A stretch of DNA of 64,000 nt from Oscillospiraceae bacterium. Its GTDB lineage: Bacteria > Bacillota > Clostridia > Oscillospirales > Ruminococcaceae. The stretch lies in NCBI GenBank assembly GCA_030539275.1, contig JAUNSK010000004.1, forward strand, positions 62,001 to 126,000, in the 5' to 3' direction. The position numbers were made by a program, and so were the translations under genes. The notes under the pieces were generated by a model. It was not told the origin of the DNA and did no database searches. It saw nothing but the letters and a program-made list of their open reading frames with translations. Shown in pieces: positions 44,359-53,759 of this stretch; within the stretch, counting starts at the first letter, position 1, and the number at the start of each line of letters is the position of its first letter.

Positions 44359-45438
44359 TTAGTTCATTTTATCCTGCATAGCAAGCTTTGCTGCCTGATC
44401 GGCGGTAGCAAGTGAATCGATCACTTCTTCGAGATTACCGTTAAGGACATCATCAAGCTTGTAAAGAGTAAGTCCTATTCTGTGATCTGTTATTCTGCCC
44501 TGAGGATAGTTATAGGTTCTTATACGCTCTGATCTGTCTCCCGTACCTACCTGCATTCTTCTTTCTGATGCTACCTTATCATTCTGCTCCTGCTGCAATG
44601 CTTCGTATAATCTGGAGCACAGAATCTTCATAGCTCTCTCTTTATTTTTATGCTGGCTTCGTTCATCCTGACACTCTACAACCGTATTGGTTGGCAGATG
44701 TGTTATTCTGACTGCAGATTCAGTTTTATTAATATGCTGTCCGCCGGCTCCGCTGGCTCTGTAAACATCTATTTTAAGGTCCGTCGGATCAATATGAAGT
44801 TCAACCTCATCAGCCTCAACAAGTACAGCTACTGTAACAGTAGAGGTGTGAACTCTTCCCTGTGATTCTGTTTCAGGTACTCTCTGTACTCTGTGCACAC
44901 CGCTTTCATACTTGAAACGGGAAAAAGCACCGTCGCCCTGGATAGAAAAGCTGATTTCCTTGAAGCCGCCGAGTTCAGTTTCATTTGAGTTAAGTATTTC
45001 CTGTTTCCATCCGCGTGATTCAGCATACATTGTATACATTCTGTAAAGTGAATTCGCAAAAAGTGCTGCTTCTTCTCCGCCTGCTCCGCCTCTTATTTCG
45101 ATAATTACGTTTTTATCATCATTAGGGTCCTTAGGCAGAAGCATTATCTTAAGTTCTTCTGCATACTTTTCCATGCAGCTCTTCTGTTCTTCGTACTCCT
45201 CCTGAGCCATTTCCTTAAGTTCTTTGTCAGTTCCGGCACCAGACAGAAGTTCCTCGGCTTCTTCAAACATGGATCTGGATTTTTTATATTCCTTATATTT
45301 TTCAACAATCGGGGTAAGATTTTTATATTCCTTCATCAGCTGTGTATACAGACTGTTGTTGTTTATTACAGAAGAATCCGAAAGCTTAAGACTGATTTCT
45401 TCGTATTTTTGCTCCATGAGCTCTAATTTCTCAAACAT
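44359..45438 (-). CDS. prfA: Peptide chain release factor 1
   Basis: About 359 residues from ATG 45438; AAAGG lies 8 nt upstream, while ATG 45447 abuts it. The codon-recognition PxT-type motif [14 protein letters not shown] and the peptidyl-hydrolase GGQ in [16 protein letters not shown] are present, as is the helical N-terminal domain. It ends translation at UAA and UAG. It lies directly after the DUF951 gene. No prmC gene is present here, though it often accompanies prfA. Confidence 0.97.
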   Translation of the reverse strand: MFEKLELMEQKYEEISLKLSDSSVINNNSLYTQLMKEYKNLTPIVEKYKEYKKSRSMFEEAEELLSGAGTDKELKEMAQEEYEEQKSCMEKYAEELKIMLLPKDPNDDKNVIIEIRGGAGGEEAALFANSLYRMYTMYAESRGWKQEILNSNETELGGFKEISFSIQGDGAFSRFKYESGVHRVQRVPETESQGRVHTSTVTVAVLVEADEVELHIDPTDLKIDVYRASGAGGQHINKTESAVRITHLPTNTVVECQDERSQHKNKERAMKILCSRLYEALQQEQNDKVASERRMQVGTGDRSERIRTYNYPQGRITDHRIGLTLYKLDDVLNGNLEEVIDSLATADQAAKLAMQDKMN

Positions 45439-45488
45439 GTGCTTCATCCTTTAATTTTATTTTTATCAGTTGCTGTAATCTCAGCCAG

Positions 45489-45680
45489 CTACGGTTCCTT
45501 TTGAATCCGGACAACAGATTTTATCTTGTTTTCAATTTTGTTTCTGGGCACCATAAACTCTCGTGAACATTTGATACATCTCAGTCTGAAGTCCATACCG
45601 GAACGAATAACGTAAAACTCATTGTTTCCGCATGGATGACTTTTCTTCATGATCAAGGTATCTCCCGGTCTTATGTCCAT
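45489..45680 (-). CDS. DUF951 family protein
   Basis: About 63 residues; AAAGGG upstream serves either of two adjacent ATG codons (45683 or 45680). IRPGDTLIMKKSHPCGNNEF and the C-x-x-C of LRCIKCSREFMVPRNKI mark DUF951, a small widespread clostridial and bacillary protein of unknown function, possibly nucleic-acid binding. Its Cys residues resemble a zinc site. It heads the prfA operon. Confidence 0.88.
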   Translation of the reverse strand: MDIRPGDTLIMKKSHPCGNNEFYVIRSGMDFRLRCIKCSREFMVPRNKIENKIKSVVRIQKEP

Positions 45681-45820
45681 CATAACACCCTTTCTCAAAG
45701 TACATACTCTATATTATAAACTATTTTTAATAATAAGGCAATGATTTCTTTAATTTTTTTTTAATACAAGGCAGGTATAACTTAGCAGAATTACTGTACA
45801 TATGCTGATAACACTTTTTA

Positions 45821-45849
45821 TTGCTTTCTGAGGCGAAAAAATGTATAAT
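45821..45849 (+). promoter_or_regulatory. Promoter for the YdjM-like gene
   Basis: TTGCTT (45821-45826), 17-nt spacer, TATAAT (45844-45849), about 38 nt before ATG 45888. Confidence 0.6.
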
Positions 45850-45887
45850 ATAAAAGAATATAAGCAATAGAAAGGTAAATTTTAATT

Positions 45888-46511
45888 ATGACATTTAAAA
45901 CACATGTTGCTGCCGGAATCACCTCTGCCCTTCTTATAGCTCATCCGTCAAAGCCAAAGGACATTATCCTTTGTGTTGGTGCAGCTGCAATAGGTTCAGT
46001 TATCAGCGATATTGACGCTACAACATCTGAAAGTAAAAAGGGACTAAAAAAAGTTACAGGAGTAACACTCTGTGCTGTCGCAGCTATAATTGCAGCAGAT
46101 TATTTTCTTGATGCCAGGCTCTGGACACGATTTATGAACAATTCAAATCTTGTAAGATGCATTTTTGGTTTTTTTGCTCTTATTCTGGTCTGCATTTTCG
46201 GTGAACGTCAGCCTCACCGCTCATTTATGCATTCGATAGCCGGTCTTGCAGCTGTAACAGGCTCTGTATATTTTATGTGGCCTCAGGCATCCCTGTATAC
46301 AGCAACAGCGATGGCATCTCACATTCTGATAGATATGCTCAATAAAAAACGTATTCAGCTTTTCTATCCGCTCAAACGTCCGAGAGCTGCTCTGGGGATC
46401 TGCTACTCTGACGGTCTTGTAAATTCCCTGCTCTTTATGATATGTTCCATAGCATCTATTGCTGTAATTGCCATATATTCTTATGAATTTGTAAAGGGAA
46501 CTGCCGTGTAA
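45888..46511 (+). CDS. Metal-dependent hydrolase-like membrane protein, YdjM/DUF457 type
   Basis: 207 residues with four to five hydrophobic segments. The conserved polar residues are HVAAGITSALL near the start, SVISDIDATTSES, and HRSFMHSIAG, then HILIDMLNKKRIQLFYPL. This is the YdjM/YbcI (LexA-regulated membrane-bound hydrolase-like) family; biochemical activity is unproven. AAAGG lies about 12 nt upstream. argS follows 65 nt downstream on the same strand. Confidence 0.85.
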   Translation: MTFKTHVAAGITSALLIAHPSKPKDIILCVGAAAIGSVISDIDATTSESKKGLKKVTGVTLCAVAAIIAADYFLDARLWTRFMNNSNLVRCIFGFFALILVCIFGERQPHRSFMHSIAGLAAVTGSVYFMWPQASLYTATAMASHILIDMLNKKRIQLFYPLKRPRAALGICYSDGLVNSLLFMICSIASIAVIAIYSYEFVKGTAV

Positions 46512-46576
46512 TGTTGCGTTTTCATTATAAATGTGATATTATTTTATACATAACATCAAAAGGAGTACTGATCTTA

Positions 46577-48328
46577 ATGAAAACTATTACCCAGATATTA
46601 ACTGAAGTTGTTTCTGATGCTTTTGAAAAGTGCGGATATGACAGATCTCTCGGAAATGTTACGGTTTCTGACCGTCTTGATCTGTGTCAGTTTCAGTGCA
46701 ATGGTGCATTTTCGGCTGCAAAGCAGTTCCGTAAAGCTCCGTTTATGATCGCAGACGAAGTATCTGCTGTCCTCAGCGAAAACCCTGTTTTTGAAAAGGC
46801 TGTAACATGCAAACCCGGATTTATTAACATGACAGTAAAGGATTCATTCCTTCTGGAGCTGTTTAATGAAATAGCCGGTGACAAGTTTCTCGGAACGCCT
46901 CAGGCTGAGAATCCCGATACCATTGTAATTGACTACGGCGGACCGAATGTTGCAAAGCCTCTTCATATAGGACATCTTCGCAGCGCTATTATAGGCGAAT
47001 CACTGAAAAGACTGGCACGTGCATGCGGATACAAGGTTATTTCTGACGTACATCTGGGCGACTGGGGACTTCAGATAGGTCTTGTTATTGCTGAACTTGA
47101 AGAAAGAAATCCTGAATGGAGCTGCTTTGATGCTTCATTTACAGATGGTAAAATACCTGAACTTACAGCTGACATGCTGAATGAGATCTACCCTTTTGCC
47201 AGCAAGAAAAGCAAGACTGACGAAGAATTTAAAATAAAAGCACATCAGGCAACCGCTGATCTTCAGAACCAGAGACCCGGATATATAGCTTTATGGAAGG
47301 AAATTCTCAGAGTATCCATTGCAGACCTTAAATCAAACTATGAGAAACTCGGTGTTGATTTTGATCTCTGGTACGGGGAAAGTGACGCAGACAAATATGT
47401 TGATGAACTTGTTGAGACACTTACACGCAAGGAGCTGTTGTATGAAAGTGAAGGAGCAATGGTAGTAGACGTAAGTCTTGAGACAGACAATGCCCCGATG
47501 CCTCCTGTTATCATAAAGAAATCTGACAATTCAAGCATATATGCAACTACGGATCTTGCAACTATTATTCAGAGAAACAAGGATTTCTCACCTTCGAAAA
47601 TCTGGTATGTTGTGGACAAGCGTCAGGATCTTCACTTTACACAGGTCTTCAGATGTGCAAGAAAAGCAGGTCTTGTGCCTGTCGATACCGAGCTTGCTCT
47701 GCTTGGCTTCGGTACAATGAACGGAAGTGACGGCAAACCTTACAAGACACGTGACGGCGGAGTTATGAGGCTGTCTGATCTTCTCGAAACTGTAACAGAT
47801 GCAGCAGTTTCAAAGCTTAACAAATCAGAGTATGTTACAGATGAGAATCATATGGATATTGCAGGAAAAGTCGGTGTAGCTGCTGTTAAGTTCGGTGATC
47901 TTATCAATCACCGCTCAAAAGACTATATTTTTGATCTTGACAAATTCCTTTCATTTGAAGGAAAGACAGGCACCTATCTTCTCTATACTGTTACAAGAAT
48001 AAACTCTATTATCAAAAAAGCACAGTATGATAAAACCACATACAACGTTGATAACCTCTACACAGATACAGAAAGAGAGCTTATACTGACAATTCTCCTT
48101 ACCGGCGAAGTGTTCAGGCGTGCTATGGAAGAAAAAGCACCTAACTATATCTGTGAAAATGCATACAAGCTCGCTGTTATCTTCTCAAGATTTTATCATG
48201 ACAATCATATTCTCAGCGAGGAAGACGAAGCTAAGAAGAACAACTGGATGTCTCTTATTGCATTTACAAGAAAGCTTATTATGAAGCACCTTGATATTCT
48301 TGCAATAGAAGCAGTTGAAAATATGTAA
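46577..48328 (+). CDS. argS: Arginyl-tRNA synthetase
   Basis: 583 residues from ATG 46577, with AAAGGAG about 11 nt upstream; longer readings lack a site. The HIGH motif is in VAKPLHIGHLRSAIIG, and the KMSKS counterpart GSDGKPYKTRDGGVMRLSDL is the typical degenerate form in ArgRS. The N-terminal tRNA-binding domain (1-110) and C-terminal helical DALR domain (about 465-583) are complete. Class I synthetase charging tRNA-Arg. Confidence 0.97.
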   Translation: MKTITQILTEVVSDAFEKCGYDRSLGNVTVSDRLDLCQFQCNGAFSAAKQFRKAPFMIADEVSAVLSENPVFEKAVTCKPGFINMTVKDSFLLELFNEIAGDKFLGTPQAENPDTIVIDYGGPNVAKPLHIGHLRSAIIGESLKRLARACGYKVISDVHLGDWGLQIGLVIAELEERNPEWSCFDASFTDGKIPELTADMLNEIYPFASKKSKTDEEFKIKAHQATADLQNQRPGYIALWKEILRVSIADLKSNYEKLGVDFDLWYGESDADKYVDELVETLTRKELLYESEGAMVVDVSLETDNAPMPPVIIKKSDNSSIYATTDLATIIQRNKDFSPSKIWYVVDKRQDLHFTQVFRCARKAGLVPVDTELALLGFGTMNGSDGKPYKTRDGGVMRLSDLLETVTDAAVSKLNKSEYVTDENHMDIAGKVGVAAVKFGDLINHRSKDYIFDLDKFLSFEGKTGTYLLYTVTRINSIIKKAQYDKTTYNVDNLYTDTERELILTILLTGEVFRRAMEEKAPNYICENAYKLAVIFSRFYHDNHILSEEDEAKKNNWMSLIAFTRKLIMKHLDILAIEAVENM

Positions 48329-48350
48329 TAAAGCGCAGTATACAAATAAA

Positions 48351-48395
48351 GCTGTGCAGAGCAATGACATTTTGTCGTCATTCGCTCTGCACAGC
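48351..48395. terminator. Bidirectional terminator, argS and methyltransferase
   Basis: A long stem with 12-bp perfect outer arms (48351-48362 with 48384-48395) and a smaller inner stem, followed by seven T on the plus strand; A-rich to the left. Confidence 0.88.
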
Positions 48396-48406
48396 ATTTT
48401 TTTATT

Positions 48407-49360
48407 TTAAAACAGCTTAGGAGATCCGTTTTCCAGCTCATCCAGAATATACATCTGATTGTCCTTTTCCATTTTAGCTCCGTATTTTTTTCTGACCTCG
48501 CTTACAAATGACGGTATTGAAGATTCATGATTTTTTAAGAACCACTTTACATGATTAAGAATATATTCCTTTCGGATCTCAGGATCATTGAGGTCGTTAG
48601 GAACACGCTCCATGCGCTCGTCGATCGAGTCAAATCCCTCAAAAGGTCTTATAAGTCTGTTACGGCTCATTGAGATATATGTGGGATTTATATCAATACC
48701 GATACAGTTCCTGTTTGTATTCTGACATACACGCAGTGCTGTTCCTGAACCAACAAAAGGATCAAGAACCGTATCTCCTTCGTCAGAGCTTGCAAGTATC
48801 ATTCTTTCATACAATCCCTCCGGCTTCTGTGTCGGATGTTCAAGACGATGTCTGTTGCAGTAGTGCATGTGAGAAAATTCCCACACATTTCCCGGATTTG
48901 CGCCGCGCATATTGTTTACGGTCCTGTAGAATTTCTGCGGCACACGGATACTGTCCAGATTGAATTTAAAATCATTTGATTTAGTAAACATCAGGATATC
49001 ATCATGACGCGGACTGAATCCCTTTGTCTTTCCCATTCCCTGAGTATAATACCAGGTAATCCACGAATTGAATCTGTATCCCATTTCTCTTTCAAGTATT
49101 GAATATATGTATGAAATATATCTCATACCCATAAAAATATAGATCGTGCCGTTCTTCTTAAGAACCCTGTCCGCTTCACGCAGCCACTTTCTTGTAAAGT
49201 CCAGGTATTCATCAAATTCCAGCATGCCTTTGTTATTGCCATAGTTTTTATTTATATTATACGGTGGATCAGTCACAATAAGGTCTATACTTGCATCTTC
49301 AAGTTTTTGCAGAGCATCTGCAACATCCGAGCATACAAGCTCCAGCTTTGGTTCGTTCAT
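48407..49360 (-). CDS. Orphan N6-adenine/N4-cytosine DNA methyltransferase (beta class)
   Basis: About 317 residues; AAAGG upstream serves either of two adjacent ATGs. The order is catalytic motif first (LIVTDPPYNINKNYGN) and SAM-binding motif later (TVLDPFVGSGTALRVCQ), the beta arrangement, like DpnA and M.HinfI-type enzymes. HPTQKPEGLYERMI is the conserved block before it. The C-terminal 70 residues (about 248-317, a charged helical region) are an extension that I do not recognise. No restriction endonuclease or specificity gene is within reach, so it is an orphan; the target sequence cannot be read. Confidence 0.88.
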   Translation of the reverse strand: MNEPKLELVCSDVADALQKLEDASIDLIVTDPPYNINKNYGNNKGMLEFDEYLDFTRKWLREADRVLKKNGTIYIFMGMRYISYIYSILEREMGYRFNSWITWYYTQGMGKTKGFSPRHDDILMFTKSNDFKFNLDSIRVPQKFYRTVNNMRGANPGNVWEFSHMHYCNRHRLEHPTQKPEGLYERMILASSDEGDTVLDPFVGSGTALRVCQNTNRNCIGIDINPTYISMSRNRLIRPFEGFDSIDERMERVPNDLNDPEIRKEYILNHVKWFLKNHESSIPSFVSEVRKKYGAKMEKDNQMYILDELENGSPKLF

Positions 49361-49489
49361 CATTTGATGTTCGCCTTTCAGTTTTATAATAATAAAGCTT
49401 ATTCATTTTTTAGTCCAAGAACGATTTTAACATAAATGATGATAAAAATCAATATTTGAAAACTTGTTATGTCCCTATAATAGTAAATA

Positions 49490-49523
49490 GTTATGCCGCC
49501 GGAATGAGAACCGGCGGCATAAC
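49490..49523 (-). terminator. Hairpin after spoIIID
   Basis: A perfect 13-bp GC-rich stem with an 8-nt loop (49490-49502, 49511-49523) lies 13 nt past the spoIIID stop. The T-tract after it on the minus strand is weak. Confidence 0.65.
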
Positions 49524-49535
49524 TAATAATATCAA

Positions 49536-49850
49536 TTATTTCTTAACCTCCTCCTGCTGATGCTCCAGCGCTGCTTTTTTATGTATTACAGCCAGCTGTT
49601 CGTATTTTCTCTTTGTTGCCATCCCTCCCCTGATATGTCTTTCCTGTTTGTTTTTCTCCAGAACCTGCTTTACCAGCGGGTAAAGCTGAGGCTGTATCTT
49701 TGGCAGACGTTCAGCTACATCTTTATGAACTGTAGACTTTGAAATGCCGAATTGTTTTGCAGCTGCCCGTACTGTTGACTTATTTTCTATTATGTATTCC
49801 CCTAAAATAATGGCCCTTTCCTGAAAATCAGACGCTGATCTTTCATTCAC
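49536..49850 (-). CDS. spoIIID: Sporulation transcriptional regulator SpoIIID
   Basis: About 104 residues from GTG 49850, with GGGGTGAG upstream; an in-frame GTG at 49859 overlaps it. EYIIENKSTVRAAAKQFGIS and KSTVHKDVAERLP are the SpoIIID helix-turn-helix, followed by QLYPLVKQVLEKNKQERHIR and a GGMATKRKYE block. The C-terminal 10 residues are a Gln/Glu/Lys tail. It is a mother-cell regulator acting after sigma E. It sits alone rather than next to mreB or spoIIQ. Confidence 0.95.
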   Translation of the reverse strand: MNERSASDFQERAIILGEYIIENKSTVRAAAKQFGISKSTVHKDVAERLPKIQPQLYPLVKQVLEKNKQERHIRGGMATKRKYEQLAVIHKKAALEHQQEEVKK

Positions 49851-50052
49851 TAATCTCACCCCGATATATTATCAACCATAATCCGCACAAAGTTATCCAA
49901 AAAAACTTGGATATATTGATAATAAAATTTTAAGTAATGCCTTGTTCAGATACGTGCTGTAATTGCATATTACCTGTGCAGGCAACACATTTTATAGTAA
50001 TATATATGAGTAAATATTTTGTTGTATTACATTAGTTTTTATTTAAAAGGTC

Positions 50053-50081
50053 TTGATTTTGAGGAAAAATTCTGATATAAT
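50053..50081 (+). promoter_or_regulatory. Promoter for tRNA-Ser
   Basis: TTGATT (50053-50058), 17-nt spacer, TATAAT (50076-50081), about 50 nt before the tRNA. The 170 nt before it, up to the spoIIID start, hold only AT-rich sequence and a small hairpin near 49895-49915. Confidence 0.75.
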
Positions 50082-50133
50082 ATGATAGTTGGTTTTGTGA
50101 TTTATTTGTATTTATAACAAAACCATTTATTAT

Positions 50134-50222
50134 GGAGACGTATCGAAGTGGTCATAACGGGACTGACTCGAAATCAGTTGAACTCAAAGGTTCCGTGGGT
50201 TCGAATCCCACCGTCTCCGCCA
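50134..50222 (+). tRNA. tRNA-Ser (CGA anticodon), CCA encoded
   Basis: The acceptor stem pairs GGAGACG (50134-50140) with CGTCTCC (50212-50218), discriminator G, then genomic CCA. The anticodon arm has CTGACTCGAAATCAG with anticodon CGA, and TTCGAATCC marks the T loop. The long variable arm between them is typical of serine tRNAs. Confidence 0.93.
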
Positions 50223-50228
50223 AACAGA

Positions 50229-50268
50229 AACCCGCATAATTACGTGAAATGACGTAGTTATGCGGGTT
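50229..50268 (+). terminator. Terminator after tRNA-Ser
   Basis: An inverted repeat of 17 nt per arm with one mismatch (50229-50245 with 50252-50268), followed by T-rich sequence. Confidence 0.85.
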
Positions 50269-50338
50269 CTTTATGTTATTTTTTTAATTGGTGAATTTGT
50301 TACATGCCAAAAATATAAGCTGATACAGAAAATACCAT

Positions 50339-50379
50339 ACGCCAAGCCGCTCAAAGAGCTGAACTGAGCGACTTGACGT
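50339..50379 (-). repeat. Hairpin that pairs fully only as minus-strand RNA
   Basis: Arms 50339-50353 and 50365-50379 with an 11-nt loop. On the plus strand two positions mismatch (C/A); on the minus strand both become G-U pairs, giving 15 continuous pairs. No T-run follows on either strand, so it is not a plain terminator. Confidence 0.5.
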
Positions 50380-50517
50380 CGTAAAAAAGCTTATAGGACT
50401 TGAATTCAATTTAACACATATAATTTCTTTTAATAATTATTTGACCAATTTCATCCGTTATGCTATTATTATTAAATCAACTGTATAAACTTACAACACC
50501 AAAAGAGAGTGATATAA

Positions 50518-50979
50518 ATGCTGAGAACTCCCCCTACCCCGGAAATGATAACACAGTGGCAGAAAACATATGCAAAATACAAAGATATATTACAACCCAA
50601 CAGAAAAAACGGTCAGGAGCTAATCAATTATCTGAAGTCAAACTATACCTTGATACCGTTTCATGATAAGCGGGCTGACGAGGTTATTATCAGCAATGTT
50701 ATGGATAATGAACCGTTAAGAGAAAAACTGCCTGATGGAAAAGAGCCTCAGCCGGTAACTTTTTACCTTGAAAGAAACGGAAAAAAAGTATTTATCGGTA
50801 TCGATCTGTCCAGCGGTATGTATCAGATTGAGGATGATGAAGACCTGTGGGATGAACTGTGTGCGTATCAGGGACTCGACTCTTACGATCTGAAAAACTG
50901 TTACTGTGTATATGAGTATATTTCCTGTCTTACAAAATCCGGACAGCTTAATGAAGTTATCAGGTCTTTTGAGATTTAG
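50518..50979 (+). CDS. Unknown soluble protein
   Basis: 153 residues from ATG 50518, with AGAGAG about 8 nt upstream. No signal peptide or membrane segment. The middle is rich in charged residues (PLREKLPDGKEPQPVTFYLE, KVFIGIDLSSGMYQIEDDED), with a likely beta-sheet core and a Cys-containing end (NCYCVYEYISCLTKSG). I do not recognise a family; the size and acidic character would suit an immunity-type or adaptor protein, but there is no toxin next to it. It lies in a gap between tRNA-Ser and small unknown genes. Confidence 0.55.
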   Translation: MLRTPPTPEMITQWQKTYAKYKDILQPNRKNGQELINYLKSNYTLIPFHDKRADEVIISNVMDNEPLREKLPDGKEPQPVTFYLERNGKKVFIGIDLSSGMYQIEDDEDLWDELCAYQGLDSYDLKNCYCVYEYISCLTKSGQLNEVIRSFEI

Positions 50980-51202
50980 CGGGATATCCTGAATAAGCAG
51001 CTTACGTGGTTCACGATTCTACCATAAAAGTATGTGCTTTAAATTATTTGCATCTCACGAATAAGTACAAAAAAATTAAAGAAACCAGTGATTATTAGAC
51101 ATAGTAGTTTATTTTGGCGATTTTTCTATATTTAGTTATTGAATTTCTGACTCTGCGGCCGATGATATAAGTATATAAATTTTTTATAGGAGGCTATGCA
51201 GA

Positions 51203-51415
51203 ATGAAAAAAAGTGAAATGTATAAAATGGCGGCTGAAATGACAAGGGATATTACTGTTGCAAAAATGACATCCTCAAACAGCAGTGCAAACTCCGACTA
51301 CGGTGAGTGTGTAGGTGAATTTTATGTTGCTGTTTTTAAAATGATTACTGAAGAGCTTCAGAAATCAGACATGTGTGATGAAGCTGATGATAATATCGGT
51401 GATTTTCTTTCATAA
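51203..51415 (+). CDS. Small unknown protein
   Basis: 70 residues from ATG 51203, with a full AGGAGG 9 nt upstream and a terminator-like hairpin just after. The sequence MKKSEMYKMAAEMTRDITVA and an acidic end (CDEADDNIGDFLS) suggest a short helical protein, rich in Met. No family is recognised. The good start and hairpin make a real gene likely. Confidence 0.6.
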   Translation: MKKSEMYKMAAEMTRDITVAKMTSSNSSANSDYGECVGEFYVAVFKMITEELQKSDMCDEADDNIGDFLS

Positions 51416-51422
51416 CGATTAC

Positions 51423-51464
51423 GGCTTCCGGCAGAACTGCTTGTTTTGACCGGAGGCTATTTTT
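51423..51464 (+). terminator. Hairpin after the 70-residue gene
   Basis: A 9-bp stem with two G-T pairs (near 51424-51432 and 51451-51459), then a T-rich stretch. Confidence 0.6.
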
Positions 51465-51626
51465 ATTTAATTTATTAAATATACCTGACTGACTCTATAC
51501 TGTAAAATTATCTTCTGCATTGCAACATTCTTCTTAATATAGTGCCCGTCTTATGTCTTTGATTTTCATATTATCCTTTTTAACAGCATATAAATAGGTA
51601 AAATATTATGCAAAGAAGTGATTACT

Positions 51627-52181
51627 ATGAAAAACAACACCTCACTAAGTATATCCTCAGTACTGATGAACTCGATCATATTAGGAATAGCAGGCAGTTT
51701 GTTTCACATGCTGTATCAGATCACCGGTGAAAATACACTTGCCGCGCTTATCTCACCTGTAAATGAAAGTATATGGGAACATCTTAAAATAGTTTTTTTC
51801 CCACTGCTGATATGGTGGATCATAATGTATTTATTTAAAAAAGACTTATGGGATATTTCGCGCAGCACCTGGCTTACATCCGCTGCTGTTTCACTTATAA
51901 CTGCACCACTGTTTGTTATACTTCTGTATTATTCATATACAGGTGCGTTAGGAATTCATTCACTTATTGCAGACATATCGCTTGTTTTTATCACATCATT
52001 CCTGGCACTGAGTATTGCGGGGCATTTCCTGAAATATGCAAGGCCTGATAAATTTACTTCCGCCTTGTCAATAGTAATTATCATTGTAATAGTTGCAGCA
52101 TTTATTTACTTCACATTTTTCCCTCCAAAGCTTCCGCTCTTTCTTGATTCAGTTACAAGAACATACGGGATAAATAAATGA
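51627..52181 (+). CDS. DUF6512 family membrane protein
   Basis: 184 residues from ATG 51627, with AAGAAG about 9 nt upstream (GTG 51618 in frame overlaps it). Five to six hydrophobic segments. SPVNESIWEHLKIVFFPLL after the first segment is the family's conserved block. Its function is unknown; it is a common clostridial inner-membrane protein. It is a single gene ending before a long hairpin. Confidence 0.75.
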   Translation: MKNNTSLSISSVLMNSIILGIAGSLFHMLYQITGENTLAALISPVNESIWEHLKIVFFPLLIWWIIMYLFKKDLWDISRSTWLTSAAVSLITAPLFVILLYYSYTGALGIHSLIADISLVFITSFLALSIAGHFLKYARPDKFTSALSIVIIIVIVAAFIYFTFFPPKLPLFLDSVTRTYGINK

Positions 52182-52215
52182 GATAACAATTTCATTAAGT
52201 GTAATACCGATATAA

Positions 52216-52261
52216 ACAACAGATCCGGTGAGCTTAAACTTCAGCTCACCGGATCTGTTGT
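52216..52261 (+). terminator. Long perfect hairpin after the DUF6512 gene
   Basis: A 19-bp perfect stem (52216-52234 with 52243-52261) with an 8-nt loop, 35 nt past the stop. The following sequence is not a clean T-run. Confidence 0.65.
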
Positions 52262-52424
52262 CTATTAATAATTTCAGATTTCATATACATATAGCTTTAA
52301 TGTGTGAAATCATATTTCACCTTATCACATAATATTTCAGCAAACGCCCATAATTCTGACATAGAATGCTGGTACAATATCATCATAAACTCAAATAAAC
52401 CAGGTACGAAATGAGGAATTTTAA

Positions 52425-53759
52425 ATGATAAAAAATAAATACAACAAAAATATGGCAAGTTTTATACTGGCAAGCATAGCTGTTGCAGCATCATTTTCCG
52501 GATGCACAGACAATTCATCAAAGCATTCATCTGTAACATCAGACCAGACATCTACCTACGAATCAAAAGCTGACACGACCACGTCTTCTTCTGATGCGCA
52601 AAGCACGGACAAAACCGATACATCTTCTGAGGAAAGTACAGATTCCGAAAGTTCTGCTAAAAATAATACATCTGAAATATTTTCAAAACGAGATCTTGAA
52701 CAGACCCCTGATCTGAACGATTCACAAAGCATCAGCATTGAAAACGGAAAAAATGTCAGCATTACCAAAGAAGGTGTCTATAAACTAAGCGGAACAGCGG
52801 ATGATGTAACTATTACCGTTGAAGCACCGGATGATGCAAAAGTACAGCTGGTACTGGACGGACTGCATATCACAAATACAGACGCTCCTGCTGTATATAT
52901 CAGATCCTGTGACAAAGCTTTTATCACAACAACTGAAAGTGACAATACACTCAGCACAACAGACGAATTTGCAGCAGACAGCGATACAAACCTTGATGCA
53001 GTTATATTCTCAAAATCAGATCTTACACTAAACGGCACAGGATCCCTGAACTTAAGCTGTGGTAAAGGAAACGGGATATCAGCAAAAGACGATCTTTACA
53101 TAACAGGCGGCTCATATACCATAAACAGTGCAGAAGACTGCATCGAAGCAAATGACAGCATTTCTGTTTGTGACGGAAGCTTTTATCTGACATCACAGAA
53201 AGATGCAATAAAGTGCAATAACAAGGATGACCTTACAAAAGGTTCTGTATATATAAGCGGAGGCACGTTTGATATCTGTGCTGCAGATGACGGTATCCAG
53301 GGTACAACAACAGTTGTGATTGACGGCGGTACTATAACTATTTCTTCATGCAGTGAAGGAATCGAAGCCACTAATATAACAATAAACGACGGCACAATAG
53401 ACATTAATGCATCAGACGACGGCATCAACGCTGCCCAGAAAAGTACAGCATATGATATAGCTATAGAATTTAACGGCGGAAGCACCACTATATCCATGGG
53501 AGCCGGTGATACTGATGCGGTCGATTCAAACGGCACTATATATGTAAATGACGGTATTATTAATATTACAGCTCCGACATCCTCTTTTGACTATGATGTT
53601 GCAGGCGAGATCCGAGGCGGCACTGTAACTGTAAACGGTGAGCAGATCACTGAGATGCCCGAGGATATGATGGGCGGCAGAGGTCAGCATGGAGGCGGAA
53701 TGCAGGGTGGAATGAAACGAGATCCGCAGAATTTCAACAAACAGACCCGTCAAGAGTAA
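52425..53759 (+). CDS. Cthe_2159-type carbohydrate-binding beta-helix lipoprotein
   Basis: 444 residues, with GAGG 9 nt before ATG. A lipoprotein signal (about 1-26, ending SFSGC) precedes a Ser/Thr/Asp-rich linker (27-90), then a right-handed beta-helix (90-405). Repeating strand-turn blocks include ISKDDLYITGGSYTINSAED-like turns with many Asn/Asp, as in Clostridium thermocellum Cthe_2159, which binds cellulose and polygalacturonate. The C-terminus is Gly/Met/Gln-rich. It would hold plant polysaccharide at the cell surface. It overlaps the gene on the other strand by 26 nt. Confidence 0.85.
   Translation: MIKNKYNKNMASFILASIAVAASFSGCTDNSSKHSSVTSDQTSTYESKADTTTSSSDAQSTDKTDTSSEESTDSESSAKNNTSEIFSKRDLEQTPDLNDSQSISIENGKNVSITKEGVYKLSGTADDVTITVEAPDDAKVQLVLDGLHITNTDAPAVYIRSCDKAFITTTESDNTLSTTDEFAADSDTNLDAVIFSKSDLTLNGTGSLNLSCGKGNGISAKDDLYITGGSYTINSAEDCIEANDSISVCDGSFYLTSQKDAIKCNNKDDLTKGSVYISGGTFDICAADDGIQGTTTVVIDGGTITISSCSEGIEATNITINDGTIDINASDDGINAAQKSTAYDIAIEFNGGSTTISMGAGDTDAVDSNGTIYVNDGIINITAPTSSFDYDVAGEIRGGTVTVNGEQITEMPEDMMGGRGQHGGGMQGGMKRDPQNFNKQTRQE

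Noticed and set aside
48407..49860. Restriction-modification locus around the methyltransferase
   Set aside because: The neighbours are argS and spoIIID; no endonuclease or specificity subunit is present on either strand.
50134..51470. Integrated mobile element at tRNA-Ser
   Set aside because: No integrase, no repeated tRNA 3' end and no insertion-sequence ends were seen; kept only as a question.
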